A stretch of 64,000 nucleotides of DNA from Hydromonas sp. (GTDB lineage Bacteria > Pseudomonadota > Gammaproteobacteria > Burkholderiales > Burkholderiaceae), in assembly GCA_017495165.1 (NCBI GenBank), contig JAFEII010000014.1, forward strand, positions 22,573 to 86,572, written 5' to 3'. A model generated the notes under the pieces. That model searched no databases, was not told the DNA's origin, and saw only the letters and a list, made by a program, of their open reading frames with translations. This document shows positions 45,790 through 55,219 of the stretch, one piece after another. The stretch's first letter is position 1; each line of letters opens with the position of its first letter. Position numbers and translations under genes: made by a program.

Positions 45790-45917
45790 TTTTTGGCTTG
45801 CGCATGGGGTTTAAAATCCATGCACAAAATACGTGTTCTGTGTTTTTATCCAATTGGATGCGGCGGTTGTCTTTGCGCTGCGCAGATTTGGGTTTCAGAG
45901 GTTTAAGGGTTTAAGGA

Positions 45918-45942
45918 TTAAGGCGACAGTTGGTCGCCTTAA
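45918..45942 (+). terminator. fabF terminator
   Basis: Stem TTAAGGCGAC/GTCGCCTTAA with loop AGTTG, followed by a T-rich tract. Confidence 0.85.
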
Positions 45943-45996
45943 TTTATTTTTTTTGCGTTTTTGTCCTTATGTTTTCAATTTATTGCTAGGAAAATT

Positions 45997-47187
45997 ATGT
46001 CATCCGTCGCTCATTTAATGCCCGTTTTTAATCGACTGCCTGTCGCGTTTGCCTCTGGTCAAGGCGTTTGGTTGACCGATACCAATGGCAAGCGCTATTT
46101 GGATGGCTTGGCAGGGATTGCGGTGAATGGTTTGGGGCACAGCCATCCTGAGCTGGTGCGTGCTTTACAACAGCAGGCCGCGCAGTTGATTCACGTGTCT
46201 AATTTGTATCAAGTGCCTGAGCAGGAGTTATTGGCGGCTAAATTGGCGCGGTGTTCGGGTATGAGTGAGGTGTTTTTTGCCAATTCAGGTGCTGAGGCGA
46301 ATGAAGGTGCGATTAAGTTGGCGCGGCTGTTTGGCTTGCAACAAGGCAAAACGCAGGCAAAAATTGTGGTGATGTCTGATGCGTTTCATGGCCGCACAAT
46401 GGCCACGTTGAGCGCAACTGGCAATGATAAAGTTCAAAAAGGCTTTGCGCCGCTGGTCACAGGTTTTGTGCGCGTGCCTTTTAATGATGTGCAAGCGATT
46501 CGTGATTTGCAAAACGATGCGCAAATCAGCGCGGTGATGCTTGAGGTGATTCAGGGCGAGGGCGGCATTTTGAGTTTGTCGGCTGGCGTTTTATCTCAAA
46601 TTCGCCAATTGTGCGATGACAATAACTGGCTGCTGATGATTGATGAGGTGCAAACGGGTGTGGCACGCACTGGGCAATGGTTTGCGCATCAATTAGAAGG
46701 TGTGACGCCTGATGTGATGACGTTGGCAAAAGGGCTGGGCTCGGGCGTGCCGGTTGGTGCAGTTTTGACCCATGGGCGTGCCAATGGCGTGTTTCATGTG
46801 GGGGCGCACGGCACAACGTTTGGTGGCAATCCGTTGGCGATGGCGGCGGGTTTGGCAACCTTGCGGGCCATTGAAGCGGAAAATTTGTTACACAATGCGC
46901 AGCGCCAAGGTGATGCGATTCGTGCAGGTTTGGCGGCGGTTTTGCAGCCATTTATGGCCGATGGTCGTGTGCGCGAAATTCGTGGGCGCGGTTTGATGAT
47001 TGGGGTTGAACTTGATCGCAATTGTACCGAGCTCGTCACGCTGGCGCTTGATGCGGGTTTGCTGATTAATGTGACGCATGAGACGGTTGTGCGGCTTTTG
47101 CCGCCATTGATTATCAGTGATGCCGAGTCGGCGGAGTTGGTAGAACGTCTTGGTGGGTTGATTCAAAAATTTTTGCAGGCGCGCTAA
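45997..47187 (+). CDS. argD: acetylornithine aminotransferase
   Basis: A 396-residue class III PLP aminotransferase in arginine synthesis (N-acetylornithine to the semialdehyde); related enzymes also act on succinyl-diaminopimelate. MPVFNRLPVAFASGQG is typical of ArgD. FFANSGAEANEGAIKLAR, DAFHGRTMATL and DEVQTGVARTG are visible, and the PLP lysine is in TLAKGLGSGVPVGA. ATG 45997 follows CTAGGAAAA. argF follows 47 bp downstream, as often in betaproteobacteria. Confidence 0.95.
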   Translation: MSSVAHLMPVFNRLPVAFASGQGVWLTDTNGKRYLDGLAGIAVNGLGHSHPELVRALQQQAAQLIHVSNLYQVPEQELLAAKLARCSGMSEVFFANSGAEANEGAIKLARLFGLQQGKTQAKIVVMSDAFHGRTMATLSATGNDKVQKGFAPLVTGFVRVPFNDVQAIRDLQNDAQISAVMLEVIQGEGGILSLSAGVLSQIRQLCDDNNWLLMIDEVQTGVARTGQWFAHQLEGVTPDVMTLAKGLGSGVPVGAVLTHGRANGVFHVGAHGTTFGGNPLAMAAGLATLRAIEAENLLHNAQRQGDAIRAGLAAVLQPFMADGRVREIRGRGLMIGVELDRNCTELVTLALDAGLLINVTHETVVRLLPPLIISDAESAELVERLGGLIQKFLQAR

Positions 47188-47234
47188 TTGTTGCGTGTCA
47201 TTGTGACGGGTTATTTTTACAGCGAGGGGCGAGT

Positions 47235-48164
47235 ATGAGCCAAGCAGTTAAACATTATTTGCAGTTTTCAGATTTTACACAAGATGAATATCAATACATC
47301 TTTGCGCGCACCAAAGAGCTTAAGCGGCGCTTTAAAGCGTACGAGACTTGGCATCCGTTGCATGATCGAACGCTGGCCATGATTTTTGAAAAAAGTTCGA
47401 CGCGCACGCGTTTGTCGTTTGAAGCGGGGGTTTTTCAGTTGGGCGGTCATGCGGTGTATTTGAACACCAAAGACACGCAGCTTGGGCGCGGCGAGCCCGT
47501 TGAGGATGCGGCGCAAGTGATTTCGCGCATGGTTGACATCATCATGATTCGCACGTTTGGCCAAGTCATCATTGAGCGCTTTGCTGCCAATTCGCGTGTG
47601 CCTGTGATTAATGGTTTGACCAATGAATATCACCCGTGCCAAGTGTTGGCCGATGTGTATACGTTTATTGAAACGCATGGCGAGATTGCGGGAAAAACCG
47701 TGGCTTGGGTGGGCGATGCGAACAATATGAGTTATACGTGGATTCAGGCTGCACGTGTGTTGGGCTTTCATTTGAATATTTGCACGCCAGCAGGTTATGC
47801 GCTGGATGAGCGTTTGATTGCTGCGTCAGACAAAGACTTTTATACCGAGTGCGATACGCCAATGGCGGCATGTCGTGGCGCGCACATCGTGACGACCGAT
47901 GTGTGGACGAGTATGGGCTATGAGGCTGAAAACGAGGCGCGGCTGGCTGCATTTAAAGATTTTAAAGTGAGTGCGGCGATGATGGCCAATGCTGCGCCAG
48001 AAGCGGTTTTTATGCATTGCTTGCCTGCGCATCGCGGTGAAGAGGTGGATGCGGATGTGATTGATGGCGCGCAAAGCGTGGTGTGGCAAGAGGCTGAGAA
48101 TCGCTTGCACGTACAAAAAGCGGTGATGGAATACCTGTTGCGCGGTCGCTTTGAGGATGCGTGA
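47235..48164 (+). CDS. argF: ornithine carbamoyltransferase
   Basis: A 309-residue enzyme making citrulline from ornithine and carbamoyl phosphate. The carbamoyl phosphate motif is SSTRTRLSFE, then HPCQVLADVYT, the ornithine-binding DVWTSMG and the signature HCLPAHRGEEV. It is complete and forms a unit with argD. A terminator follows. A possible ARG box was not identified. Confidence 0.97.
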   Translation: MSQAVKHYLQFSDFTQDEYQYIFARTKELKRRFKAYETWHPLHDRTLAMIFEKSSTRTRLSFEAGVFQLGGHAVYLNTKDTQLGRGEPVEDAAQVISRMVDIIMIRTFGQVIIERFAANSRVPVINGLTNEYHPCQVLADVYTFIETHGEIAGKTVAWVGDANNMSYTWIQAARVLGFHLNICTPAGYALDERLIAASDKDFYTECDTPMAACRGAHIVTTDVWTSMGYEAENEARLAAFKDFKVSAAMMANAAPEAVFMHCLPAHRGEEVDADVIDGAQSVVWQEAENRLHVQKAVMEYLLRGRFEDA

Positions 48165-48203
48165 TTCAGCCCGCCAATCAAGCGCGGATGGGACGCCTCA
48201 AAT

Positions 48204-48236
48204 AAAAACGCCTTGCTTTTTGCAAGGCGTTTTTGA
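48204..48236. terminator. terminator between argF and the lipoprotein gene
   Basis: Stem AAAAACGCCTTGC/GCAAGGCGTTTTT with a short T-rich loop, placed between convergent genes, so probably bidirectional. Confidence 0.88.
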
Positions 48237-48261
48237 TGTTTTTTGATGTTTTTGATGGAAG

Positions 48262-48684
48262 TTATTTAAAGATGGCGGGGCTGGTGTTTGCGCCGCTACA
48301 GTCTTGACTTTCAACCAATACAGGGGCGCGGTTGCTGCCCGTTTCGCTTAATACATTGACGCAGTCATTGACATTAAATTGGCGCTCGCTTTGAACAGTT
48401 AACATCTCATTGTTGTTGATGTCGACTCGATAGACATAGCTGGTTGTCACGCCTCTGCCTAAATTGAGTAGTTGGCCCAAGCCAAGGCTCACGCCCCAGC
48501 CAACATGACCGCCGCCGCCAAATCCAACGCCGACGTCGATTGGGCTGGAGCGGCGCGTGTCTGAAACAATGGTTTCTTTTGCGCTGATTTTGCCGATTTG
48601 TGATTTGCTCACAATCGGTTGATTTGACGTGCTGGCGCAGGCGTTTAGTAACAAAATACTGAGCAATGCAAAGTGCTTCTTCAT
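48262..48684 (-). CDS. putative glycine-rich outer-membrane lipoprotein
   Basis: A 140-residue protein. The signal peptide MKKHFALLSILLLNAC ends with a good lipobox (LNAC), giving a lipidated Cys16 followed by ASTSNQ. A Gly-rich central stretch (VGVGFGGGGHVGWGVSLGLG, about 71-90) resembles the glycine zipper of SlyB/17-kDa-antigen-like proteins but is shorter. Two further Cys lie in the C-terminal part. AAGGA precedes the ATG. It starts 8 bp after the NlpC gene stop, so it is in the same operon. Family not recognised beyond that. Confidence 0.8.
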   Translation of the reverse strand: MKKHFALLSILLLNACASTSNQPIVSKSQIGKISAKETIVSDTRRSSPIDVGVGFGGGGHVGWGVSLGLGQLLNLGRGVTTSYVYRVDINNNEMLTVQSERQFNVNDCVNVLSETGSNRAPVLVESQDCSGANTSPAIFK

Positions 48685-48692
48685 AAAATTCC

Positions 48693-49199
48693 TTAAGGTT
48701 GTATGCGGCGGATGATGCGGATGCGTGGCTGCCAATAGGGGTTTTTGAGGCTGTCAACCCGAACCACGCCGCCGCTTGATGGCGCGTGCACAAAAAAATC
48801 ATCGCCCAAATAAATGCCTGAGTGTGAGATGCGTTGACCTGATGTTTCAAAAAAAACCAAGTCGCCCGCTTTGATGTCGGCCAGAGAAATGTTCCGTCCC
48901 CATGCGCTTTGCTCAGCGGCGGTTCTTGGGGCGTTGAGGTTTAATGATTTTTTGGTGCTGTATTGAATCAGGCCAGAGCAATCAAAGCCCTGTTCGGGGC
49001 TGCTGCCGCCAAAATAGTAGGGCGTGCCGATAAACTTTAAGGCGTAAACCGCCAGTGTGCGATTGGGGCCTTGGCCAACGGTGAGGTTGGCGGGTGGCTT
49101 TTTGTAGCTCGCACTGTGGCGCTTTGGCTGCGTTGTACCGCATGCAGCGAGCAATGCGGTGATACAAAGTAGGGCGGCGTAACGATAAAAAATGCGCAT
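48693..49199 (-). CDS. NlpC/P60 peptidoglycan endopeptidase, lipoprotein
   Basis: A 168-residue protein with a lipoprotein signal (ITALLAAC, Cys20) and an NlpC/P60 domain from about 45. The catalytic Cys is in GFDCSGLIQYS, the His in RISHSGIYLGD and the third polar residue in FFVHAPSS. GTPYYFGGSSPEQG precedes the Cys. It is of the Spr/MepS or NlpC type and cleaves D-Glu-mDAP bonds in stem peptides at the outer membrane. It lies 11 bp after xthA in one minus-strand operon with the next lipoprotein. Confidence 0.92.
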   Translation of the reverse strand: MRIFYRYAALLCITALLAACGTTQPKRHSASYKKPPANLTVGQGPNRTLAVYALKFIGTPYYFGGSSPEQGFDCSGLIQYSTKKSLNLNAPRTAAEQSAWGRNISLADIKAGDLVFFETSGQRISHSGIYLGDDFFVHAPSSGGVVRVDSLKNPYWQPRIRIIRRIQP

Positions 49200-49210
49200 A
49201 TTTAACTTCC

Positions 49211-49987
49211 TTACAATGCGAACGTGGCCAAGACGGGCGTGTGGTCTGATGGTTGCTCGTGGCGGCGCGGTTCTTTGTCAATCACGCAGCTGCTGCATGT
49301 GTCTGCCAAGGATTTGGTGAGCAAAATTAAATCAATTCGCAAACCCGCGTTGCGCCGAAACCCCATTTGGCGATAATCCCACCACGAGTATGATTTTTCG
49401 GGCTGCTCAAATAAACGGTAGGCATCGGTTAAACCCAGTTCAATTAAACCAGCCAATGCCGCACGTTCTTGGGGTGAGACCAAATTGCCGCCAATCCACT
49501 TTTCGGGGTTGTGTACGTCACGATCCTCAGGCGCAATATTGAAGTCGCCCACCAACGCCAGTTTTGGATGCGCGGCAATCTCAGATTGCATGTATGCGTG
49601 CAGCGCGCCCAGCCAGCTCATTTTGTACTCAAATTTGTCCGAGTCCAGCGCTTGACCATTGACCACATACGCACAAATAATCCGCACGCCTTGAATGGTG
49701 GCGGCAATCAAACGCTGTTGAGGGTCTTCAAAATTCGGGAGGTTTTTTTGTATGTCGGTTTGGGGTGTTCTGCTGATAATTGCCACGCCGTTGTAGGTTT
49801 TTTGCCCTGTAAATGAGACGTGAAAACCTGCATCCGTCAAGGCTTGGAGCGGGAAAACATCGTCGGTCATTTTGGTTTCTTGCAAACACAACACGTCGAC
49901 AGGCTGGGTTTGCATGTAATCTAAAACTTGGGGCAGCCGAACTTTGAGTGAGTTGACATTCCAAGTGGCGATGGTGAGTGAGGTCAT
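49211..49987 (-). CDS. xthA: exodeoxyribonuclease III
   Basis: A 258-residue AP endonuclease/3'-exonuclease for base-excision repair. IATWNVNSLKVRLPQVLDY, the metal ligand Glu in LCLQETKM, GDFNIAPEDRDVHNP, LRIDLILLTKSL and the terminal SDHTPVLATF (catalytic His) are all present. I start at ATG 49987; the frame is open ten codons upstream. It is first of a three-gene unit with two envelope genes, which looks like chance clustering. Confidence 0.93.
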   Translation of the reverse strand: MTSLTIATWNVNSLKVRLPQVLDYMQTQPVDVLCLQETKMTDDVFPLQALTDAGFHVSFTGQKTYNGVAIISRTPQTDIQKNLPNFEDPQQRLIAATIQGVRIICAYVVNGQALDSDKFEYKMSWLGALHAYMQSEIAAHPKLALVGDFNIAPEDRDVHNPEKWIGGNLVSPQERAALAGLIELGLTDAYRLFEQPEKSYSWWDYRQMGFRRNAGLRIDLILLTKSLADTCSSCVIDKEPRRHEQPSDHTPVLATFAL

Positions 49988-50158
49988 ATTTTGAGGCGCG
50001 TAAAAGAAAAAGCGCATTATCCCTCAAATGATTTGATGTGGCTGAAAAAAGCTGTTTAAAAAGCGGTTTAAATGACGCAAAATGCCTTGTTGCGGCTTTT
50101 GTTCTGCGCACTTTGGCCGTATAATTTCTTTTTTTAATTAACCACAAGGAAATTTGCT

Positions 50159-51352
50159 ATGTTCGCACACGTTGATGTTTACCCCGGTGACCCAATTTTA
50201 TCGTTGGTTGATACCTTCAAAAAAGACCCACGCGCGGACAAGGTGAACTTGGGGATTGGTTTGTATTACGACGCCAATGGCGTGATTCCATTGTTGCCGT
50301 CTGTGATTAAAGCCGAAACCGCGCTGGCACAGCATTTAGAAGCACGCCCGTATTTGCCGATGGAAGGTTTGGCGGCGTTTCGCAGCGCCATTCAAAACTT
50401 GTTGTTTGGCGCCAACCACGAAGCGGTTGTGAGCAAACGAATTGCCACGGTTCAAACCATTGGCGCGTCTGGCGCGCTGCGCATTGGCGCTGACTTCCTC
50501 AAAAAATACTTTCCAACCAGCGATTTGTATGTGTCAGACCCAACTTGGGACAACCACCGCGCGATTTTTGAAGCGGCTGGTTTTAATGTAAAAACCTATC
50601 CATATTACGATGCGCACACCGGCGGCGTGAATTTTGACGCCATGCTCAGCACGCTCAAAGCGTTGCCTGCGCATGCGGTGGTTTTGTTGCATCCTTGCTG
50701 CCACAACCCAACGGGCGTTGACTTGTCGGTTGCGCAATGGCAACAGGTGATTGAAGTGGTTAAAGCGCAAAAGTTAATCGCGTTTATGGATATTGCGTAT
50801 CAGGGCTTTGGCGATGGCATTGAAGAAGATGCGGTTGCGATTCGCATGATGGCTGATGCGGGCGTGACGTTTTTTGTGAGCAATTCATTCTCTAAAAATC
50901 TGTCTTATTACGGTGAACGTTCGGGCGGTTTGTCGGTTGTGTGTGACAACGCCGATGACGCAGAGCGCATTTTGGGTCAGCTCAAATTAACCATTCGCAA
51001 AAACTATTCCTCCCCGGCTTATCATGTGTCAACTGTGACGGCGGCGGTGATGAATGAGGCTGAATTGCGCGCCATGTGGGAGTCTGAAGTGACTGAAATG
51101 CGCGTGCGCATCAAGGCGATGCGTCAAAAACTCTATGATGTTTTGAGTGCAAAAGTCGCGGGCAAAGATTTTTCTTACTTGCTCAATCAACGCGGGATGT
51201 TTAGTTACACGGGTTTAAGCGCAGCGCAAGTGGATCGTTTGCGCGAAGAGTTTGCGGTGTATATGGTTAAATCTGGCCGCATGTGCGTGGCGGGTTTGAA
51301 TCTGCAAAACGTGGAAAAAGTCGCCAACTCTATGGCAGCGGTGATGGCTTAA
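50159..51352 (+). CDS. tyrB: aromatic amino acid / aspartate aminotransferase
   Basis: A 397-residue class I PLP enzyme of the AspC/TyrB group. VDVYPGDPILSLVDTFKKDPR at the N-terminus is closest to TyrB-like proteins of Burkholderiales. Also visible are HPCCHNPTGVDLS, FMDIAYQGFGDG, the PLP lysine in SNSFSKNLSYYGERSG (motif SFSKN) and the C-terminal MSGRxC-like KSGRMCVAGLN. It acts in tyrosine, phenylalanine and aspartate transamination; TyrB versus AspC specificity is not settled. CAAGGAAA precedes the ATG. Confidence 0.9.
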   Translation: MFAHVDVYPGDPILSLVDTFKKDPRADKVNLGIGLYYDANGVIPLLPSVIKAETALAQHLEARPYLPMEGLAAFRSAIQNLLFGANHEAVVSKRIATVQTIGASGALRIGADFLKKYFPTSDLYVSDPTWDNHRAIFEAAGFNVKTYPYYDAHTGGVNFDAMLSTLKALPAHAVVLLHPCCHNPTGVDLSVAQWQQVIEVVKAQKLIAFMDIAYQGFGDGIEEDAVAIRMMADAGVTFFVSNSFSKNLSYYGERSGGLSVVCDNADDAERILGQLKLTIRKNYSSPAYHVSTVTAAVMNEAELRAMWESEVTEMRVRIKAMRQKLYDVLSAKVAGKDFSYLLNQRGMFSYTGLSAAQVDRLREEFAVYMVKSGRMCVAGLNLQNVEKVANSMAAVMA

Positions 51353-51368
51353 TTGCCTTGCTGCGTGA

Positions 51369-51401
51369 TAAAAACCAGCTGATGCGAATCGGCTGGTTTT
51401 T
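51369..51401 (+). terminator. tyrB terminator
   Basis: Stem AAAACCAGC/GCTGGTTTT with loop TGATGCGAATCG, then a T-run. Confidence 0.85.
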
Positions 51402-51481
51402 TTACGTCTACTAAAACCCACCATACTTCCATCAATAGGCTGATATATAATCGCCATTCTTAATTTTTGAATGTGAACAAC

Positions 51482-52147
51482 ATGAACGCAACCCACTCTA
51501 TTTTTCAACTGGTGATGAACGCCAGCCCTTTGGTACAAGGCTTAATGCTGGTTTTATTGCTGATTTCATTTGCCTCTTGGTACACTATTTTTCATAAAGG
51601 CGCGCTGATTCGCAAAGCGCGCAATCAAGCGATTGCGTTTGAGCGTGAATTTTTGGGCGCGCACAATTTAAATAATTTGTTCCAAGGCTCGCTGGCCAAT
51701 CGCCACCAATCTGGCGGCATGGAGCGGATTTTTGTGGCGGGGATGCAAGGTTTTGAGCAAATGAGTGCGCAGACGAACGACGATGGCAAACGACTTGATT
51801 TTGCGCAACGTGCCATGAAGGCAGGTTTTCAACGCGAATTAGACGCGCTTGAAGCGCATTTGCCGTTTTTGGCATCGGTTGGTTCAGTATCGCCTTACAT
51901 TGGTTTGTTGGGAACGGTTTGGGGGATTATGAATGCATTTATGGGGCTGTCAACCGCCGAGCAAAGCACGCTGGCAGCAGTTGCACCTGGGATTGCTGAA
52001 GCGTTGATTGCCACCGCGCTGGGCTTGTTTGCCGCAATTCCTGCTGTGTTGGCGTACAACCGTTATGTGGCTGAAGTTGACCGCATTGCGCTGCGCTACG
52101 AGAGTTTTATTGATGATTTTTCCAACGCATTGCAAGTGAGCAAATAA
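51482..52147 (+). CDS. tolQ: TolQ proton-channel subunit
   Basis: A 221-residue inner-membrane protein of the Tol-Pal system with three transmembrane segments (about 15-40, 130-152, 165-190). Signatures are [12 protein letters not shown] and [13 protein letters not shown]...[21 protein letters not shown]. With TolR it converts proton flow into force on TolA. ATG 51482 is used; there is no strong ribosome site. A TATAAT at 51446-51451 may be the -10 box of the operon. The ybgC gene usually upstream is absent. Confidence 0.95.
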   Translation: MNATHSIFQLVMNASPLVQGLMLVLLLISFASWYTIFHKGALIRKARNQAIAFEREFLGAHNLNNLFQGSLANRHQSGGMERIFVAGMQGFEQMSAQTNDDGKRLDFAQRAMKAGFQRELDALEAHLPFLASVGSVSPYIGLLGTVWGIMNAFMGLSTAEQSTLAAVAPGIAEALIATALGLFAAIPAVLAYNRYVAEVDRIALRYESFIDDFSNALQVSK

Positions 52148-52148
52148 T

Positions 52149-52571
52149 ATGAGCGCGATGCAACCGTTACGCCGCCGTGCGCGGCGCACCCGTGCTGAAA
52201 TGAATGTGGTGCCTTATATTGACGTGATGTTGGTGCTGCTGATTATCTTTATGGCCGTCTCGCCCATGATTCAAACCAAGGTACTTAATTTACCGAGCGT
52301 GAGCGCAAGCGCGGCCGCGCAAGAACCGCCGTTGGTGGTGCAAATGGATGCGCAAGGCAAATTAAGCAGCGCGGGTTCTGAATATGCCAACACGGCCGAT
52401 ATGATTGCCGCTGTGCAAAATTCGATTGCAAATAAATCGCAGGCAGTGGTGCTGGCGGCAGACAAGGCCATGAGTTATGGCGATGTGATGGCGGTGATGG
52501 ACGCGCTCAAAAAAGCCCGCGTTGAACGCGTGGGTTTGCTTTTGAGCAGCACTGATGCGGATAAGCCATAA
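52149..52571 (+). CDS. tolR: TolR
   Basis: A 140-residue ExbD/TolR protein, with one N-terminal transmembrane segment (VVPYIDVMLVLLIIFMAV) containing the proton-conducting Asp in YIDVMLVLL. The periplasmic domain ends with the amphipathic YGDVMAVMDALKKA and VGLLLS. It starts 1 bp after the tolQ stop, so translation is coupled. Confidence 0.95.
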   Translation: MSAMQPLRRRARRTRAEMNVVPYIDVMLVLLIIFMAVSPMIQTKVLNLPSVSASAAAQEPPLVVQMDAQGKLSSAGSEYANTADMIAAVQNSIANKSQAVVLAADKAMSYGDVMAVMDALKKARVERVGLLLSSTDADKP

Positions 52572-52575
52572 AACC

Positions 52576-53346
52576 ATGAGTCAATTACCAATCAAAAAAC
52601 CGCATGCAACGGCGCGCATCCAAAAAAATGCCGTGGCACTGATTGCCACAGCGTTGGTGCATATTTGCATGGGGTTGTTGTTGTGGTGGGGCGCGACTTG
52701 GGTTCAGGTCAAGCCCACTGAAGTCGAGCTTTGGAGCGCTGGCGGTGGGGGCGAAGTGGCGGTGCTTGAACCTGCCGTATCTGTGCCTGAGCCTGAACCT
52801 GAGTCAACGCCAATGCCAGTTGCACCTGTGGTCAATCAAGTGGCGCCGCCAGTTGTTCAAGAGCAGGCCGATGTTCAACTGAAACAAAATCAGAAACCAA
52901 GTTCGAGTCAGAAGCAACCAGATCCAGTGACGCCGCCAAAAATCACGCCCAATCGGCCAAACGATGAGGCGGCCAAGCGGGCGCAAAAGCAAAAAGAGGA
53001 TGCGGAAAGAAGGGCGGACTTACTAAAAACCGTGGGCGGTTCTTCAAACGGCTCAAGCGGCTCAAGCGGTTCAAGCGGTTCAAATGGCTCAAGTAACGCC
53101 GAAATTTCCGCCTATATGGCAAGGGTCAGAAATGCGATTAATGCTGCGGGCAGAGGTGTAGGCTTGGCTGAGTTTAAGGGAACGTTGACGGTTAAAATTA
53201 GCAATGGCGGGGCAATTCGTTTTGAGTCCGCATCGGGGGCAACTGGTGAACAATTGGCCAAACTTAAGCAGGTTAGTAATCGAGTCGTGAATGGCCCGCC
53301 TGCAAGTGCCATTGGTCAAACGATTCGATATGCGCCGAGTTTTTAA
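52576..53346 (+). CDS. tolA: TolA (short form)
   Basis: A 256-residue periplasm-spanning protein linking TolQR to Pal. The cytoplasmic Lys/Arg N-terminus is followed by one transmembrane helix (about 17-36, NAVALIATALVHICMGLLLWW), a Pro/Glu- then Gln/Lys/Pro-rich linker, a short charged helix (EAAKRAQKQKEDAERRADLLK), a Ser/Gly repeat and the C-terminal TolA III/TonB-like domain (SAYMARVRNAINAAG...LTVKISNGG). E. coli TolA is 421 residues; the long helical domain II is nearly absent here. It starts 4 bp after tolR. Confidence 0.9.
   Translation: MSQLPIKKPHATARIQKNAVALIATALVHICMGLLLWWGATWVQVKPTEVELWSAGGGGEVAVLEPAVSVPEPEPESTPMPVAPVVNQVAPPVVQEQADVQLKQNQKPSSSQKQPDPVTPPKITPNRPNDEAAKRAQKQKEDAERRADLLKTVGGSSNGSSGSSGSSGSNGSSNAEISAYMARVRNAINAAGRGVGLAEFKGTLTVKISNGGAIRFESASGATGEQLAKLKQVSNRVVNGPPASAIGQTIRYAPSF
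53039..53094 (+). repeat. 9-bp in-frame repeat coding a Gly-Ser-Ser linker in tolA
   Basis: Repeats of type GGCTCAAGC encode SNGSSGSSGSSGSNGSS. The unit is a multiple of three, so length changes keep the frame. Confidence 0.75.
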
Positions 53347-53385
53347 CGGTTTTTTGTTGCGACACATTTTTTAAAAAGGCTTTCC

Positions 53386-54675
53386 ATGAAAAAACGTTGG
53401 TCATTTATTCTGAACACATTGGTTTTGTCTCACATAGCGATTGCAACGCAGTCGCATGCACAGCTCAAAGACACGTTTGATTTTGGCAGCGCCCAAGGCC
53501 TGCCTGTCGCCACCACCCATTTTGTTGGCGAATCCAGCGCACCTGTCAACATCACGGACATCATTCGCAGTGACTTATCGCGCAGCGGCGGGCTGGTTAA
53601 TTTTCCAGTCGGCGGTGCAACGGCAGGGCTTGAGGGCGCGAATGTGTCCGAGTGGTCATCAAAAGGCGCAGCGGCGCTGGTGGTGGGCAATGTAACGGCG
53701 CAGGGCGCAGGTTATCAAATCACGTTGCGCGTGTTTGATGCAAAAACCAAAGCGAGCTTGGGTGACTTTACCCAAAACGTGCCCGCGAGTGGTTTGCGCG
53801 GCGCTGGGCACAAAATGGCCGATTTTATTTATGAAAAGCTCATGAACAAACGCGGCGCATTTAGTACCCGTTTGTCTTATGTTGACCGAGTCAATGGCAA
53901 GTATCAATTGTTGATTTCAGACTCGGATGGCGAGAATTCAAACATTGCGCTTAATAGCAATGAGCCGATTATTTCGCCGTCATGGTCGCCATCAGGCACG
54001 CAAGTGGCGTATGTGTCGTTTGAACAAAAAAAACCTGTGGTGTATATTCATGACTTGCCAACCGGTCGGCGCACCATGATTGCCAATTACAAAGGCAATA
54101 ACAGCGCGCCTGCTTGGTCGCCCGATGGTCAAACCTTGGCGCTCGCATTGTCGCTGGAAGGCAGCACGCAAATTTTTGCAGTGCCAGCAAATGGCGGCAC
54201 GCCAAAACGCCTCACGCGCAGCACGGGCACGGTGATTGATACCGAGCCGACTTACACGCCAGATGGCACGCAAATTTACTTTACGAGCGATCGAGGCGGC
54301 GAGCCGCAAATTTACAAAATGCCTGCGCAGGGTGAAGATGCTGCGCCCGCTGCACGCGTGACGTTTAAAGGCGCGTACAGCACCAGCCCGCGTGTTTCAC
54401 CTGATGGCGAGAACATGGCGTTTATCAGCCACGTCGCAGGTGGTTATCAAACCCACGTCATGAATTTGAAATACGGCGATGTACAAAGCATTTCAAATAC
54501 CTTGCGCGACGAATCCCCAACCTTTGCCGCCAACGGCCAAGTGGTGATGTACAGCACGGTCAAGGGCGGGCGGCAGGTTTTGGCGGCCAGCTCGATTGAC
54601 GGGCGCATGCAACAAGAATTGCCGCTGCCCAGCGGCAAGGCACGATTCCCCGCTTGGGGGCCGTTTATGAAGTAA
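53386..54675 (+). CDS. tolB: TolB periplasmic beta-propeller
   Basis: A 429-residue periplasmic protein that binds Pal. The signal peptide (about 1-26) probably ends ATQSHA-QLK. The N-terminal domain to about 165 contains GGLVNFPVGG, followed by a six-bladed propeller with recurring WSPSGTQVAYVSF, WSPDGQTLALAL, YTPDGTQIYFTSDRGGEPQIY and VSPDGENMAFIS. Its length is usual. It follows tolA by 39 bp with AAAAAGG upstream. Confidence 0.96.
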   Translation: MKKRWSFILNTLVLSHIAIATQSHAQLKDTFDFGSAQGLPVATTHFVGESSAPVNITDIIRSDLSRSGGLVNFPVGGATAGLEGANVSEWSSKGAAALVVGNVTAQGAGYQITLRVFDAKTKASLGDFTQNVPASGLRGAGHKMADFIYEKLMNKRGAFSTRLSYVDRVNGKYQLLISDSDGENSNIALNSNEPIISPSWSPSGTQVAYVSFEQKKPVVYIHDLPTGRRTMIANYKGNNSAPAWSPDGQTLALALSLEGSTQIFAVPANGGTPKRLTRSTGTVIDTEPTYTPDGTQIYFTSDRGGEPQIYKMPAQGEDAAPAARVTFKGAYSTSPRVSPDGENMAFISHVAGGYQTHVMNLKYGDVQSISNTLRDESPTFAANGQVVMYSTVKGGRQVLAASSIDGRMQQELPLPSGKARFPAWGPFMK

Positions 54676-54739
54676 ATGTATTAAATCATTTCACCTCGAA
54701 GTTGCAACAACTAACCGCACTATTTTAAAAGGAAATATC

Positions 54740-55219
54740 ATGAAATTCTCATTCAAACACGCCGCTTTATTCGCCGCCAGCTTTGCGCTGGTTGCCTGCT
54801 CTAGCGTAAAGCTGGACGGCTCGCAGCCCGATGCCAACACCGTCAAAACCGTTGATGTCACCAATGGGATTGGCGCTGATGGCGTGCCTGCGCCAGCCAA
54901 TCGTACGATTTACTTTGATTTGGACAGCTATGTGGTGCGCCCAGATGGCCAAACGGTTGTGAACAGCCAAGCGGCATTTTTACTTAAAAATAAATCACAA
55001 CACGTGATGTTGCAAGGTCACACGGATGAACGCGGCACGACTGAGTACAACATCGCGTTGGGGCAGCGCCGCTCAGAATCTGTGCGCCAAGCCTTGGCGC
55101 TGCAAGGTGTGCAAGCCAATCAAATGGAGGCGGTGAGCGTGGGCAAAGAAAAACCTGCGGTTATGGGTTCTGATGAATCGGCGTGGTCAAAAAATCGCCG
55201 CGTTGAATTGGTTTATTAA
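54740..55219 (+). CDS. pal: peptidoglycan-associated lipoprotein
   Basis: A 159-residue outer-membrane lipoprotein with lipobox LVAC (Cys21). The OmpA-like domain runs from about 54: IYFDLDSYVVRPD, then LQGHTDERGTTEYNIALGQRRSESV, which binds the mDAP stem, and the end KNRRVELVY. It tethers the outer membrane to peptidoglycan and is released by the Tol motor. AAGGAAA precedes the ATG. It lies 64 bp after tolB. Confidence 0.96.
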   Translation: MKFSFKHAALFAASFALVACSSVKLDGSQPDANTVKTVDVTNGIGADGVPAPANRTIYFDLDSYVVRPDGQTVVNSQAAFLLKNKSQHVMLQGHTDERGTTEYNIALGQRRSESVRQALALQGVQANQMEAVSVGKEKPAVMGSDESAWSKNRRVELVY

